DNA of 9,919 nt from Comamonadaceae bacterium (GCA_947457975.1 CANGYC010000069.1:1-9919), one strand, 5' to 3'. Numbered from the stretch's first letter, positions 1 to 7,171 are shown. The notes: generated from the sequence alone by a model not told the origin. Translations and numbers: made by a program.

Positions 1-83
1 GGGCAGGGAGAAAGTGTTCAAACATGGCGGAATCTCGAGGGTGGGCAGAAGGGTTTTTGTCAGAGAATGGCCGAGCATGCCTG

Positions 84-90
84 AAGGAGA
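84..90 (+). promoter_or_regulatory. Ribosome binding site deciding the start of the glutamate-synthase-like gene
   Basis: AAGGAGA lies five bases before the ATG at 96. The reading frame is open further upstream, to an ATG at 24, but that start would add 24 residues of non-conserved character (beginning MAESRGWAEG) and has a poorer ribosome site. The start at 96 gives a protein beginning MLKRIDAALP, directly followed by a membrane segment. Confidence 0.8.
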
Positions 91-95
91 CGCCC

Positions 96-1814
96 ATGCT
101 CAAACGTATCGATGCCGCACTGCCCGTGCGGTACTGGGCCCTGGCCCTGTGCGCCTGCACCACCGCCCTGGCCTTGCTGAGCTGGGTGGTGTGGGGCCAG
201 GGGGGCCTGGTCTTTGTGGGCGCGGGCCTGCTCACCTGGCGCGGCGTGCTGGACCTGAAGCAGACGCATCATGCCATCACGCGCAACTACCCCGTCATCG
301 GCCACCTGCGCTTCCTGATGGAGTTCATCCGGCCGGAAATCCGGCAGTATTTTATTGAGAGCGACCGCGAAGCCGCCCCCTTCTCGCGGGCCCAGCGCTC
401 GCTGGTGTACCAGCGCGCCAAGGGCGAGCCCGATGCCCGCCCCTTCGGCACCCAACTGGACGTGGGGGCGAGTGGCCATGAGTGGATCAACCACTCGATT
501 CGGCCCACCGTGCTGCAGGACAGCGACTTCCGGGTGTGGATAGGGGGCGAGCCCGGGCGGCCTTCACCCTCGGCCACGCCCTGCACCCAGCCCTACGAGG
601 CCAGCCTCTTCAACATCTCGGCCATGAGCTTCGGGGCGCTCTCGGCCAACGCCGTTCGCGCGCTCAACAAGGGGGCGCGGATGGGCGGCTTTGCGCACGA
701 CACGGGCGAGGGCTCGATCTCGCGCTACCACCGCGAGCATGGCGGCGACCTGATCTGGGAAATCGGCTCGGGCTACTTCGGCTGTCGGCACGAGGACGGC
801 TCGTTCAGCGACGAGCGCTTCAGGGCCAATGCCTGCGACCCGCAGGTCAAGATGATCGAGCTCAAGCTCAGCCAGGGCGCCAAGCCCGGCCACGGCGGTG
901 TGCTGCCGGGCGCCAAGGTCACGCCCGAGATCGCCGAGGCGCGCGGCGTGCCCGTGGGTGTGACCTGCGTCTCGCCGGCCGCGCACAGCGCCTTTTCAAC
1001 GCCGCGCGAGATGATGGACTTCATCGCGCGCCTGCGGCAGCTCTCAGGCGGCAAGCCCACAGGCTTCAAGCTGGCCATCGGCCATGCCTGGGAATGGTTT
1101 GCCATGGTCAAGGCCATGCAGGCCAGCGGCATCACGCCGGACTTCATCGTGGTCGACGGTGCCGAGGGCGGCACAGGCGCCGCACCCGTGGAGTTCACCG
1201 ACCACGTGGGCATGCCGCTGCAGGAGGCGCTGCTGCTGGTGCACCAGACCCTGGTGGGGGCGGGCCTGCGCGATCGCGTGCGCCTGGGGGCAGCGGGCAA
1301 GGTGGTGAGCGCCTTCGATATTGCTCGCCTGCTGGCCCTGGGCGCTGACTGGTGCAATGCGGCACGCGGCTACATGATGGCCCTGGGCTGCATCCAGGCG
1401 CAGACCTGCCACACCGGCCACTGCCCCACGGGCGTAGCCACGCAGGATGCACTGCGCCAGCATGCGCTGGTGGTGCCCGACAAGGCCGAGCGTGTGAAGC
1501 ACTTTCACCACAGCACCCTGCACGCGCTGCAGGAGCTGGTGCAGGCGGCGGGCCTGTCGCATCCGCGCGAGATCCGGGCCGAGCACATCATGCGGCGGGT
1601 GAGCGACACGCAGGTGCAGCCCCTGAGCCAGCTGATCAGCCGCCTGGAGCCTGGCGCGCTGCTGGGAGGCGCCAGCAAGCTCGAGGGCGTGTTTCGCGAC
1701 TACTGGCCGATGGCCAGCGCCGACAGCTTTGCGCTGCAGGCCAGTGCGGCACCGGCACCGAAAACGCGCCGGCCACGGACCACTGCGGATAAGGCGCAGG
1801 CCCCGCTGCTCTGA
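96..1814 (+). CDS. FMN-binding glutamate synthase family protein, membrane-anchored
   Basis: This 572-residue protein belongs to the stand-alone group carrying only the central FMN/iron-sulfur domain of glutamate synthase. Residues 13-50 form one or two membrane segments. A stretch typical of the family follows (RNYPVIGHLRF, RPEIRQYF, about 64-86). The synthase domain begins near residue 172 (FNISAMSFG) and includes GAKPGHGG, VDGAEGGTGAAP and a late LGAAGKVVSAFDIARLLALG segment. Cys432, Cys438 and Cys443 (C-x5-C-x4-C, ending HCPTGVATQ) match the 3Fe-4S ligands of GltB. The N-terminal glutaminase domain and C-terminal GxGxG domain of full GltB are absent, so it probably does not use glutamine as GltB does; its substrate is unknown. 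It is transcribed towards the neighbouring operon and shares only a terminator region with it. The family call is secure; the reaction is not. Confidence 0.92.
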   Translation: MLKRIDAALPVRYWALALCACTTALALLSWVVWGQGGLVFVGAGLLTWRGVLDLKQTHHAITRNYPVIGHLRFLMEFIRPEIRQYFIESDREAAPFSRAQRSLVYQRAKGEPDARPFGTQLDVGASGHEWINHSIRPTVLQDSDFRVWIGGEPGRPSPSATPCTQPYEASLFNISAMSFGALSANAVRALNKGARMGGFAHDTGEGSISRYHREHGGDLIWEIGSGYFGCRHEDGSFSDERFRANACDPQVKMIELKLSQGAKPGHGGVLPGAKVTPEIAEARGVPVGVTCVSPAAHSAFSTPREMMDFIARLRQLSGGKPTGFKLAIGHAWEWFAMVKAMQASGITPDFIVVDGAEGGTGAAPVEFTDHVGMPLQEALLLVHQTLVGAGLRDRVRLGAAGKVVSAFDIARLLALGADWCNAARGYMMALGCIQAQTCHTGHCPTGVATQDALRQHALVVPDKAERVKHFHHSTLHALQELVQAAGLSHPREIRAEHIMRRVSDTQVQPLSQLISRLEPGALLGGASKLEGVFRDYWPMASADSFALQASAAPAPKTRRPRTTADKAQAPLL

Positions 1815-1858
1815 GGGGCGCGCCTGCAGCGCACCGCTACAGCGTCCGACCAAAGAAA

Positions 1859-1889
1859 AACCCCCTGGGGCAGCAAGCCCGAGGGGGTT
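1859..1889 (-). terminator. Rho-independent terminator of the four-gene operon, probably bidirectional
   Basis: A perfect 8-bp outer stem (AACCCCCT at 1859-1866 with AGGGGGTT at 1882-1889) encloses, after one G-G mismatch, a 4-bp inner stem (GGGC 1868-1871 with GCCC 1877-1880) and a five-base loop. Read on the minus strand the hairpin runs into TTTTTCTTT, a good U-tract, about 20 bases after the stop codon of the last operon gene. On the plus strand the following bases are TTCTTAAA, a weaker tract, so it may also stop transcription of the glutamate-synthase-like gene that ends at 1814. Confidence 0.88.
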
Positions 1890-1909
1890 CTTAAACCTCA
1901 GTAGAAGAT

Positions 1910-2587
1910 TTACTTCGGATCGTCACCAAAAGCCACTTCAACCGTCTCGGTTTTCGAGCTGGCAGTGGGGCTACCAGGATCCATCTTGACTTCGCGCATC
2001 AGCTTGAAGCCGGTGCTGGCGATCTGGGTCATCTTGGGCAGGGTCTCGGCAAACAGCGACACGCCGTCCTTGATGGGGACCAGACGCGTGATCATCATGG
2101 GGTTGCTGCCAACGCCTTCAATGGCCCGCCTGCCTTTTTCCAGCATCACGGGAATGCGCAGACCAGCGATGCCCACGTTCAAGATGGACTGACCCACCTT
2201 CTTTTGCATTTCAGGCGCGAGCTTTTCCATCTTCGCCTTGGCATCGGCCGAATCCAGCAGTTGCTGCGCAACGGCCGATTGGTCTTTGATGAAGGTACCC
2301 TGAATGCTGCCCACTTCCTTGGCGTCGGTGTTCTTGCTCAGGCTGTCGTTGGTGGCCTTGACCTTGGCGATCTGCTCCTTGTCACCCAGAGCAGCGACGA
2401 TCTGCATCAGCGAGCGGGACACGGTTTCGCGGATGAGCACACTGTCGCGGTTGAATTCGTCGACCAGCGCGCCGACGTCACCGCCGCCACCGCCGCCACG
2501 GGCGCCGCCGAGCAGGCCGCCGAACTGGGCGTGGGCCGAGCCCACGACGCCCAGGGTCAATAGCAAGGTGAGAAATTTACGTTTCAT
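1910..2587 (-). CDS. Exported 225-residue protein with glycine-rich N terminus, unknown function
   Basis: I do not recognise a family. Residues 1-20 form a classic signal peptide (MKRKF, a leucine-rich core, then AHA before Gln21). The mature protein opens with a very flexible segment (GGLLGGARGGGGGG, about 23-36). The rest is mostly helical in character, with amphipathic segments at 38-70 and 95-135 and a more hydrophobic stretch at 132-150. It ends in an acidic/polar tail (about 203-225). There are no cysteines and no visible catalytic motif. It is the last gene of the minus-strand operon, nine bases after the preceding stop codon. A ribosome site AAGGAG (2593-2598) overlaps that stop, so its translation is probably coupled. 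The glycine tract could be a linker or a flexible tip of a periplasmic or surface protein. It is clearly a real gene; the function is open. Confidence 0.88.
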   Translation of the reverse strand: MKRKFLTLLLTLGVVGSAHAQFGGLLGGARGGGGGGDVGALVDEFNRDSVLIRETVSRSLMQIVAALGDKEQIAKVKATNDSLSKNTDAKEVGSIQGTFIKDQSAVAQQLLDSADAKAKMEKLAPEMQKKVGQSILNVGIAGLRIPVMLEKGRRAIEGVGSNPMMITRLVPIKDGVSLFAETLPKMTQIASTGFKLMREVKMDPGSPTASSKTETVEVAFGDDPK

Positions 2588-2592
2588 GAAAG

Positions 2593-2599
2593 CTCCTTA
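2593..2599 (-). promoter_or_regulatory. Ribosome binding site overlapping the upstream stop codon
   Basis: On the minus strand TAAGGAG contains both the TAA stop of the 727-residue gene (2597-2599) and the AAGGAG ribosome site for the ATG at 2587, five bases further on. This fixes the start of the 225-residue protein and suggests that ribosomes finishing the larger gene reinitiate on the smaller one. Confidence 0.75.
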
Positions 2600-4780
2600 G
2601 TGCAGTTTGGATCTGTGAACGGGCAAGGCGCCCATATGAAGTTCATAGGCCTTGAAGCCAATGAAGTCAGACAAGGCATCAGGGGCGATGTCCTTGAATT
2701 CGAAACGGCCGCCGTGGGTGGATTCAGCCACCCGGTTGGTACCGACAAAAATACGCACACCTGAGCCCACGACGGCATTGCCGGAGCATTTGTCACCGAC
2801 ACATTCGTTCTTGGGGGTCTGCTGCTGTTCCAGCACCACATAGCAGGCAGCCGGTGCGGCTGAGTGGGCCACGGAGGTGCCGCTGAACATGCCATCCTTG
2901 AGCGCGCGCTCGACGGAGTCGACGAAGGTGGCATCGGTCTCCACCAGGTTGTAGCCCTTGGCCTTGGCCATCAGGTGATAGGCGATGGCTTCATCGGCAT
3001 TGGACGGCTTGTTCAGGTGGGGGGCCAGGAAGCGGGTCTGGCGGCTGGCATCGCAGCGCGCCAGGGTCTTGTTAGCCACATCGGCGCCACTGATCAGCAG
3101 CATGTCCGTGGGCTTGACGTCCCCTTTGACCTCCACGCGGTCACCGTCCTGGGTGGGCACCACGATCATCGCCACGTCGCGCGGCAGGGGCATGAGCACC
3201 TGCTTGCCGTTGGCCCGCAGCGGCCGCACCAGCTGGGCCTGCTGCAAGGTGGCCACCGGCAAAGGCTGCGCCAGCGTGGCCACACCCGCGTTCACGGATT
3301 TCAGGGCCACTGTCCTGGCGTTGTTGCTAAAGCCCGAGATCAGGCTTTGCATGCTGGCAAGGGCCGCGTTCTTGAGGTTGACCTCGCTGGCCTCGTCCGG
3401 CGACAGGCCCTTGCCGGCACTGCGCTCCAAGGTGTAGGGCGCGTTGCCCAGGAAGGACTGGGACACCACGCCCGTGCGGTCCATCACCGAGAGGGCCACG
3501 GCATTGTTGAACACCGTGTTGGAGTTCACGCGCCCCAGGCCCCAGGTGGTGAAAGCGGGAGAGGCGTAGCTGTCCAGGCGCAGGTAGAAATCGGGCTGGG
3601 TGCGGGGGATGGTGGTGTTGTCCGCAAAGCCGTGCATGTCGCGGAAGATGTTGCTATCGCAGTTGGCATCAGCCCGGATCTGGTTCTTCAGGCGCGTGAA
3701 GTCGGCATCGTGCTTGATGACGTTGAACGGCGCCTTAAAACCAATGTCATCGGACACGATGGCCGACAGTGCGTTGTTCATCACCTGCCGGTCTGTCAGC
3801 TTGCCGTCGGCACCGGGCGTGTACTGCGCCGCAAACACCGTGGGCTTGGCATCGTCCTTGCCCTGCTTGCTGAAGCTGAATTTGAGCTTGTCGCCCACGC
3901 GCACGCGATTGCTCAGGCGTTTGATCTCGGGCGTGAAGTCGCTGGCCACCGCCACGGCCAGGCCGTTGGTGGCGTAGACCACGGTGTAAGACAGTTCCTG
4001 ACCCTTGTCGTCGTAGGCCTCGAATTCCTCGTTGGAGGAAAAGCCGACCTCGCTGCCCTGGCTGAAGATGATGTAGGCCCCATCCCGGCCGGTGACGCTG
4101 ATGTCAGTCTGCTTGGGCGAAAAACCTTTGGTAGCCGCCTCGACCTGGCGCGCCACCATGCTCAAGCCGTCGGTCTGGATGGCGCCGCGCAGGCGCTCGA
4201 CCACAGCCGGTGACATTTCCTGGCCACCGGGGGCAAAGAACTCGGCGGCGGTGGTGGTGTAGCGGGTGTAGATGGTCTCGCTGCGGGCGAACACCACATT
4301 GGCGCCGTTGAGCTTGACGAAGCGCAGCGTGTAGGTGATCGGGATCAGCGCATCCACGAAATTGCCATAGCGGTTGATGTAGGCCGACAGGCGGCTGATG
4401 CCGATGGCAATGGCGAACGAATCCTTGTAGTTGGCCGTGAAGTTGGGCTTGCACTGCGCCACGTCAAAGGGCTGGTAAGCGTATTTGCCAGACCGGGTGC
4501 TGGAGATCTGGTTGGCACCGATCACCGACTGGGGAAAGCGCTTGCGCACCTCCTCGCTAAAGCCCTGCATCAGGGCCTGCTGCACAGGTGCGGTGAAGAA
4601 CAGGTCGGCGTACTTGGCATTGATCATGCCGCTGTACTTGGGTCCGGTCTCCGGCGCGCCGGTGGCCGACTGGCTGATGCCCGTGATGCCCTGCACCGGG
4701 AACACGTAGTACTGGAAATCCTGGGCAAGGGCCACCTGGGCCCCCAGCACCGCCAGGGCCGCCACGAAGATGCGCTTCAT
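2597..4780 (-). CDS. Large exported protein of 727 residues, unknown function
   Basis: The N terminus is a signal peptide (MKRIFVAALAVLGAQVALA, cleavage likely after Ala19, before Gln20), so the protein is periplasmic, outer-membrane associated or secreted. No further membrane helix is evident. Residues about 20-215 and about 370-490 each look like alternating strand/helix domains. The second contains PDFYLRLDSY, FNNAVALSVMDRTGVVSQS, then a helix of NLKNAALASMQSLI type. That order (strand, a 'D-x-x-G-V-V' hairpin, an alanine-rich helix) recalls TolB-N/CsgG/LpoB-like envelope domains, but this is only a visual impression. Mature cysteines are 110, 374, 576, 646, 660 and 665; the 660/665 pair (ECVGDKC) may be a disulfide loop. 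The C-terminal section 670-710 (VRIFVGTNRVAES..GGRFEFKDI) resembles a small beta domain. A ribosome site AAGGGG precedes the ATG, and the gene starts 15 bases after the upstream stop codon. Confidence 0.88.
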   Translation of the reverse strand: MKRIFVAALAVLGAQVALAQDFQYYVFPVQGITGISQSATGAPETGPKYSGMINAKYADLFFTAPVQQALMQGFSEEVRKRFPQSVIGANQISSTRSGKYAYQPFDVAQCKPNFTANYKDSFAIAIGISRLSAYINRYGNFVDALIPITYTLRFVKLNGANVVFARSETIYTRYTTTAAEFFAPGGQEMSPAVVERLRGAIQTDGLSMVARQVEAATKGFSPKQTDISVTGRDGAYIIFSQGSEVGFSSNEEFEAYDDKGQELSYTVVYATNGLAVAVASDFTPEIKRLSNRVRVGDKLKFSFSKQGKDDAKPTVFAAQYTPGADGKLTDRQVMNNALSAIVSDDIGFKAPFNVIKHDADFTRLKNQIRADANCDSNIFRDMHGFADNTTIPRTQPDFYLRLDSYASPAFTTWGLGRVNSNTVFNNAVALSVMDRTGVVSQSFLGNAPYTLERSAGKGLSPDEASEVNLKNAALASMQSLISGFSNNARTVALKSVNAGVATLAQPLPVATLQQAQLVRPLRANGKQVLMPLPRDVAMIVVPTQDGDRVEVKGDVKPTDMLLISGADVANKTLARCDASRQTRFLAPHLNKPSNADEAIAYHLMAKAKGYNLVETDATFVDSVERALKDGMFSGTSVAHSAAPAACYVVLEQQQTPKNECVGDKCSGNAVVGSGVRIFVGTNRVAESTHGGRFEFKDIAPDALSDFIGFKAYELHMGALPVHRSKLH

Positions 4781-4795
4781 GCTGAGACCCCTTGA

Positions 4796-6538
4796 TCAGC
4801 GCAGGTCGGCTGGGCAGGCGCCAAAGCCTTCGATGCCGACGCAGATCTTGTTGCTCCCCGGGGCGGATACAACCTGGGCCTTGTCCCAGGGCAGCTTGTC
4901 GAGCATGCGGTCGAGGGCGCGCGACAGGTCGCCGGCGAACTGAACATTGACGGCGATGTAGCGTTCCTGGCTGGTGGGTGCGCTGGCTTTGAGGCCCTCG
5001 ATTTTTTCCAGCATGTCCTGGAAGTCGCGGCGATCGGAGCGCTTGAGCTGGCTGGCGCTGTACAGGTAGAGGGTGTAGACCCTGCCGCGCGAATTGCGGG
5101 CATTGAGCTCCTTGGTGGCGCGCTCGCCCAGTACCTTGGCCAGCGAGGTGGCCAGCGCGATGCCCAGGCGCGCGCGGCATTCCTGGTCGCCATTGCCGGT
5201 GGCAGCGGCCGTCAGCGAATCTTCAAAGAAGACCTCGTTGCCGACAATGAAACGGCCCTGCACGGCCAGGTTGCCGTTGCACTGGGTGCCGGTGGGGGTG
5301 GTGCCCACGATGGTGTAGTTGGCTTGGCCGGTGGCCCAGACATCGGCCTCGATGCCTTTTTTCTGGATCAGATCCACAAACTGGTTGATGCGGCCGTTGT
5401 TGGTGATCTCGAACATCGGCAGAATGCGGCCGCCCTCGGCGCGCAGGTCGTTCTCGGCCACCAGGCGCAGTCCGTTGCTCTGGAACTCACCGCTCAGGCG
5501 AGAGGACAACACGCGGTCTTGGGCGCCTAGGGGCTTGGCATTGTTGAACTCGGGCATGCGCGTGCGCACGGTGAGGCTGACCTTGTCGTTTTGCTGCTGC
5601 ACGTTCGTCTGCTCGCCGCTGAAGGACGAGGCCGAGGCAGAGCTGCTGGCGCTGGCGCTTTGCGAACGGTCGGTCAGGTTAGTGGCCGAGGAGGAGGCGC
5701 CCGCGAACTGCGAACGGTCGCTGGCGGCGAATTGCGTGCTCCGGGAGCCGGCGAACTGCGTGCTTTGCGCACCGGCGAACTGGCTGGAGCTGGCGGCTGC
5801 GCCGCGGCCGTCGGCGCCCTGGAAAGACGCAGCGCGGTCCGTCCGACCGGCCACGGCGGTGTCCTGACGGCTGGCCACGGCGGTGTCCTGGCGGCCGGCG
5901 ACGGCAGTGGAACGGCTGCCCGAGACGGCCACAGCTTCGCGGTTGGAGAAGTTCACATCGTTCTGGCTGGAGCTCGACGCAGAGGCCGACTGGCTCTGGC
6001 TGCCGGAGGCCTTGGCGCTGGTGTCCGAGAAACGGCTCTTGTCGTGCGAGTAGCTCACCTCGGTTTCCACCGGCTTGTTGCCGCTGTTGGTGGTGGCCAC
6101 GCCAATGAATTCGTCAATGGACACCAGGATCTTGGCCGACTGCGCGGCCACATCGCCAGCGCCGATGCCCTTGTTGGTCAGGTACTCCCTGAGCTTGGCC
6201 GAAGCCACGCTGATGGTGGCTTTGCCGGCCAGCACCTCACCGTCGGGCGGGTCCATGCTGATCTGGATGGCATCGCCCAGCAGTTCCACGAGCTCGGGCA
6301 GCTTGGCCTCGACCTGGGGCGTCATGCGCACCGCAAACGAGGCCTCCAGCAGGTTCCTGACCGCGCGGATCTCCAGCTCTTCCTTGAGCTTGCGCCGCAG
6401 GGACGCGGGGCTTGCGCCCTTGGTGATGGTGATTTTGGTCTGCGTGCTCGCGGTGACGGTCTGAGCCTGGGTGGTGGGGCTCAGCATCAGGCCAAAGGCC
6501 AGGCTGCAAGCGGCGGCGACGAGGCTTTTCTTCATCAT
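4796..6538 (-). CDS. Exported Ser/Ala-rich repeat protein of 580 residues, unknown function
   Basis: The protein has a signal peptide (MMKKSLVAAACSLAFGLML, cleavage likely after Ala25 in TTQA-QTV). It falls into three parts. Residues 40-160 form a compact alpha/beta region (LRRKLKEELEIRAVRNLLEA, then KATISVASAKLREYL). Residues about 173-309 are low complexity, rich in Ser, Ala, Gly, Arg and Gln, with two sets of eight-residue repeats (R-x-D-T-A-V-A and S-T-Q-F-A-G types). Residues about 320-580 form a second folded part, with GLRLVAENDL, GIEADVWATGQANYTIVG, an RARLGIALATSLAKVLGERA helix and a last QERYIAVNVQF segment. Order and spacing recall FlgT or CsgG/LpoB-like envelope proteins; I hold this as a weak hypothesis. 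Cysteines 420, 454, 566 and 575 could make two disulfides. The ribosome site GGAG (6546-6549) is seven bases before ATG 6538; the second ATG (6535) is an alternative start. Confidence 0.88.
   Translation of the reverse strand: MMKKSLVAAACSLAFGLMLSPTTQAQTVTASTQTKITITKGASPASLRRKLKEELEIRAVRNLLEASFAVRMTPQVEAKLPELVELLGDAIQISMDPPDGEVLAGKATISVASAKLREYLTNKGIGAGDVAAQSAKILVSIDEFIGVATTNSGNKPVETEVSYSHDKSRFSDTSAKASGSQSQSASASSSSQNDVNFSNREAVAVSGSRSTAVAGRQDTAVASRQDTAVAGRTDRAASFQGADGRGAAASSSQFAGAQSTQFAGSRSTQFAASDRSQFAGASSSATNLTDRSQSASASSSASASSFSGEQTNVQQQNDKVSLTVRTRMPEFNNAKPLGAQDRVLSSRLSGEFQSNGLRLVAENDLRAEGGRILPMFEITNNGRINQFVDLIQKKGIEADVWATGQANYTIVGTTPTGTQCNGNLAVQGRFIVGNEVFFEDSLTAAATGNGDQECRARLGIALATSLAKVLGERATKELNARNSRGRVYTLYLYSASQLKRSDRRDFQDMLEKIEGLKASAPTSQERYIAVNVQFAGDLSRALDRMLDKLPWDKAQVVSAPGSNKICVGIEGFGACPADLR
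5703..5798 (-). repeat. Four 24-bp in-frame tandem repeats encoding QFAG-type octapeptides
   Basis: Units start at 5703, 5727, 5751 and 5775, each opening on the plus strand with GCGAA(C/T)TG. On the coding strand they give four eight-residue units ending in QFAG or QFAA, spanning about residues 247-279 of the 580-residue protein. The units are diverged in the second half (serine, threonine and arginine positions vary) but conserved in the first. They are coding repeats with no spacers. Confidence 0.85.
5849..5920 (-). repeat. Three 24-bp in-frame tandem repeats encoding RQDTAVA-type octapeptides
   Basis: Units start at 5849, 5873 and 5897. The first two differ at only two of 24 bases; the third is more diverged. 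They encode TAVAGRQD/TAVASRQD-like octapeptides at about residues 207-230 of the 580-residue protein. The near identity of two units suggests recent duplication or contraction by slippage. Confidence 0.88.
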
Positions 6539-6567
6539 GAAGCTACTCCAATTAAGGGAATCGGTCG

Positions 6568-6581
6568 AAAAAAAAGGGGGG
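6568..6581. other. A8-G6 homopolymer tract between the first two operon genes
   Basis: Eight A followed by six G (plus strand) sits directly after the lipoprotein stop codon (6584-6586), inside the 45-base gap before the next gene. On the minus strand it reads CCCCCCTTTTTTTT. No matching G-rich arm precedes it, so it does not look like a terminator. Such tracts are prone to length variation. Confidence 0.7.
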
Positions 6582-6583
6582 AA

Positions 6584-7171
6584 TCAGTTGGGCAAGCGCA
6601 CGACCACGTCGCCAGCGCGCACTTCAGTGCCTTTGCTGTCCTGGCGAATCTGGGCGCTGCCGGCACCCACTTCGAGCACCGGCGAGGGTGCCGGTGCCGT
6701 AGCTTGAGCGGCGGGCGCCTTGGCAGCCTGCGGCGCCGCAGGGCTCTGTGCGGGCGCCGGAGCCTGGGTGATCAACTGCAGGAAGCGGACATTGGTCTGC
6801 AGCGAACGGAAAGCGGGCTCGCTCATCACCTCGTCGGTGTTGAGCGGCATGCTGTCAAAAGCCAGCGCCAGGTAGCGCAGCGCGTCCTCGGTGTCGCCCT
6901 TAAAGGCACTGGCACGGGCCGCCGACATGGCGAACTGGCCGCGCAGGGGCGCGTCGGCCTTTTGCGTGCGGGAAGCGGCCTTGTCCTTGGCCTCCTGGAA
7001 CTTGCCTTCGTCAATCAGGCGGTCGACGGACTGCAGGGCCTGGGCGGGCGGCTCTGGCGAGATCAGCTCGCCCAAACGCGTGCGCACCTGGTCGCAGCCG
7101 CTGAGCATAAAGAGGCAGGCGGTGAAGGCAGACAGCAGGAGCGATCTCTTTAAGTTACTTTTTGAGATCAT
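6584..7171 (-). CDS. Lipoprotein with TPR-like helices and Pro/Ala linker, 195 residues
   Basis: The N terminus is a lipoprotein signal: basic residues (KSNLKRS), a hydrophobic core and the lipobox LSGC, with lipidated Cys26. The next residues are Asp27 and Gln28. By the E. coli +2 rule, Asp favours retention in the inner membrane, though this rule may not hold fully here. Residues 44-135 read like TPR-type helical hairpins (GKFQEAKDKA; GDTEDALRYLALAFDSMP; FRSLQTNVRFLQLI). A Pro/Ala-rich linker (about 137-164) leads to a short beta-like tail (VLEVGAGSAQIR.. GDVVVRLPN). This is the first gene of the minus-strand operon. No clear ribosome site precedes ATG 7171, so the start is the weakest part of the call, but the signal sequence supports it. 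The likely role is scaffold or assembly factor for the downstream exported proteins (inference). Confidence 0.85.
   Translation of the reverse strand: MISKSNLKRSLLLSAFTACLFMLSGCDQVRTRLGELISPEPPAQALQSVDRLIDEGKFQEAKDKAASRTQKADAPLRGQFAMSAARASAFKGDTEDALRYLALAFDSMPLNTDEVMSEPAFRSLQTNVRFLQLITQAPAPAQSPAAPQAAKAPAAQATAPAPSPVLEVGAGSAQIRQDSKGTEVRAGDVVVRLPN

Noticed and set aside
1..95. A gene start or RNA upstream of the first gene
   Set aside because: The stretch is short and shows no promoter, hairpin or coding signal I can support apart from the ribosome site at 84-90.
482..1348. Open frame of 288 codons on the plus strand within the glutamate-synthase-like gene
   Set aside because: It is out of frame with a protein that has unmistakable FMN and 3Fe-4S motifs. 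Its own product is Arg/Gly/Ala-rich without features.
2864..4213. Long open frame of 449 codons on the plus strand, antisense to the 727-residue gene
   Set aside because: Its product is rich in His, Gly, Arg and Val with no signal, domain or ribosome site. It mirrors the codon bias of the real minus-strand gene, which has a signal peptide and operon spacing.
5703..5920. CRISPR-like array
   Set aside because: The 24-bp units are directly adjacent without spacers, keep the reading frame and encode octapeptide repeats.
6568..6600. Terminator after the lipoprotein gene (T8 tract on the minus strand)
   Set aside because: No G-rich arm precedes the CCCCCC before the T-run, so no hairpin forms, and the next gene follows within 45 bases with a good ribosome site.
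5591..7153. Open frame of 520 codons on the plus strand across two operon genes
   Set aside because: It crosses the boundary between two well-supported minus-strand genes and encodes a Gly/Ala/Arg/His-rich composition typical of an antisense shadow in GC-rich DNA.
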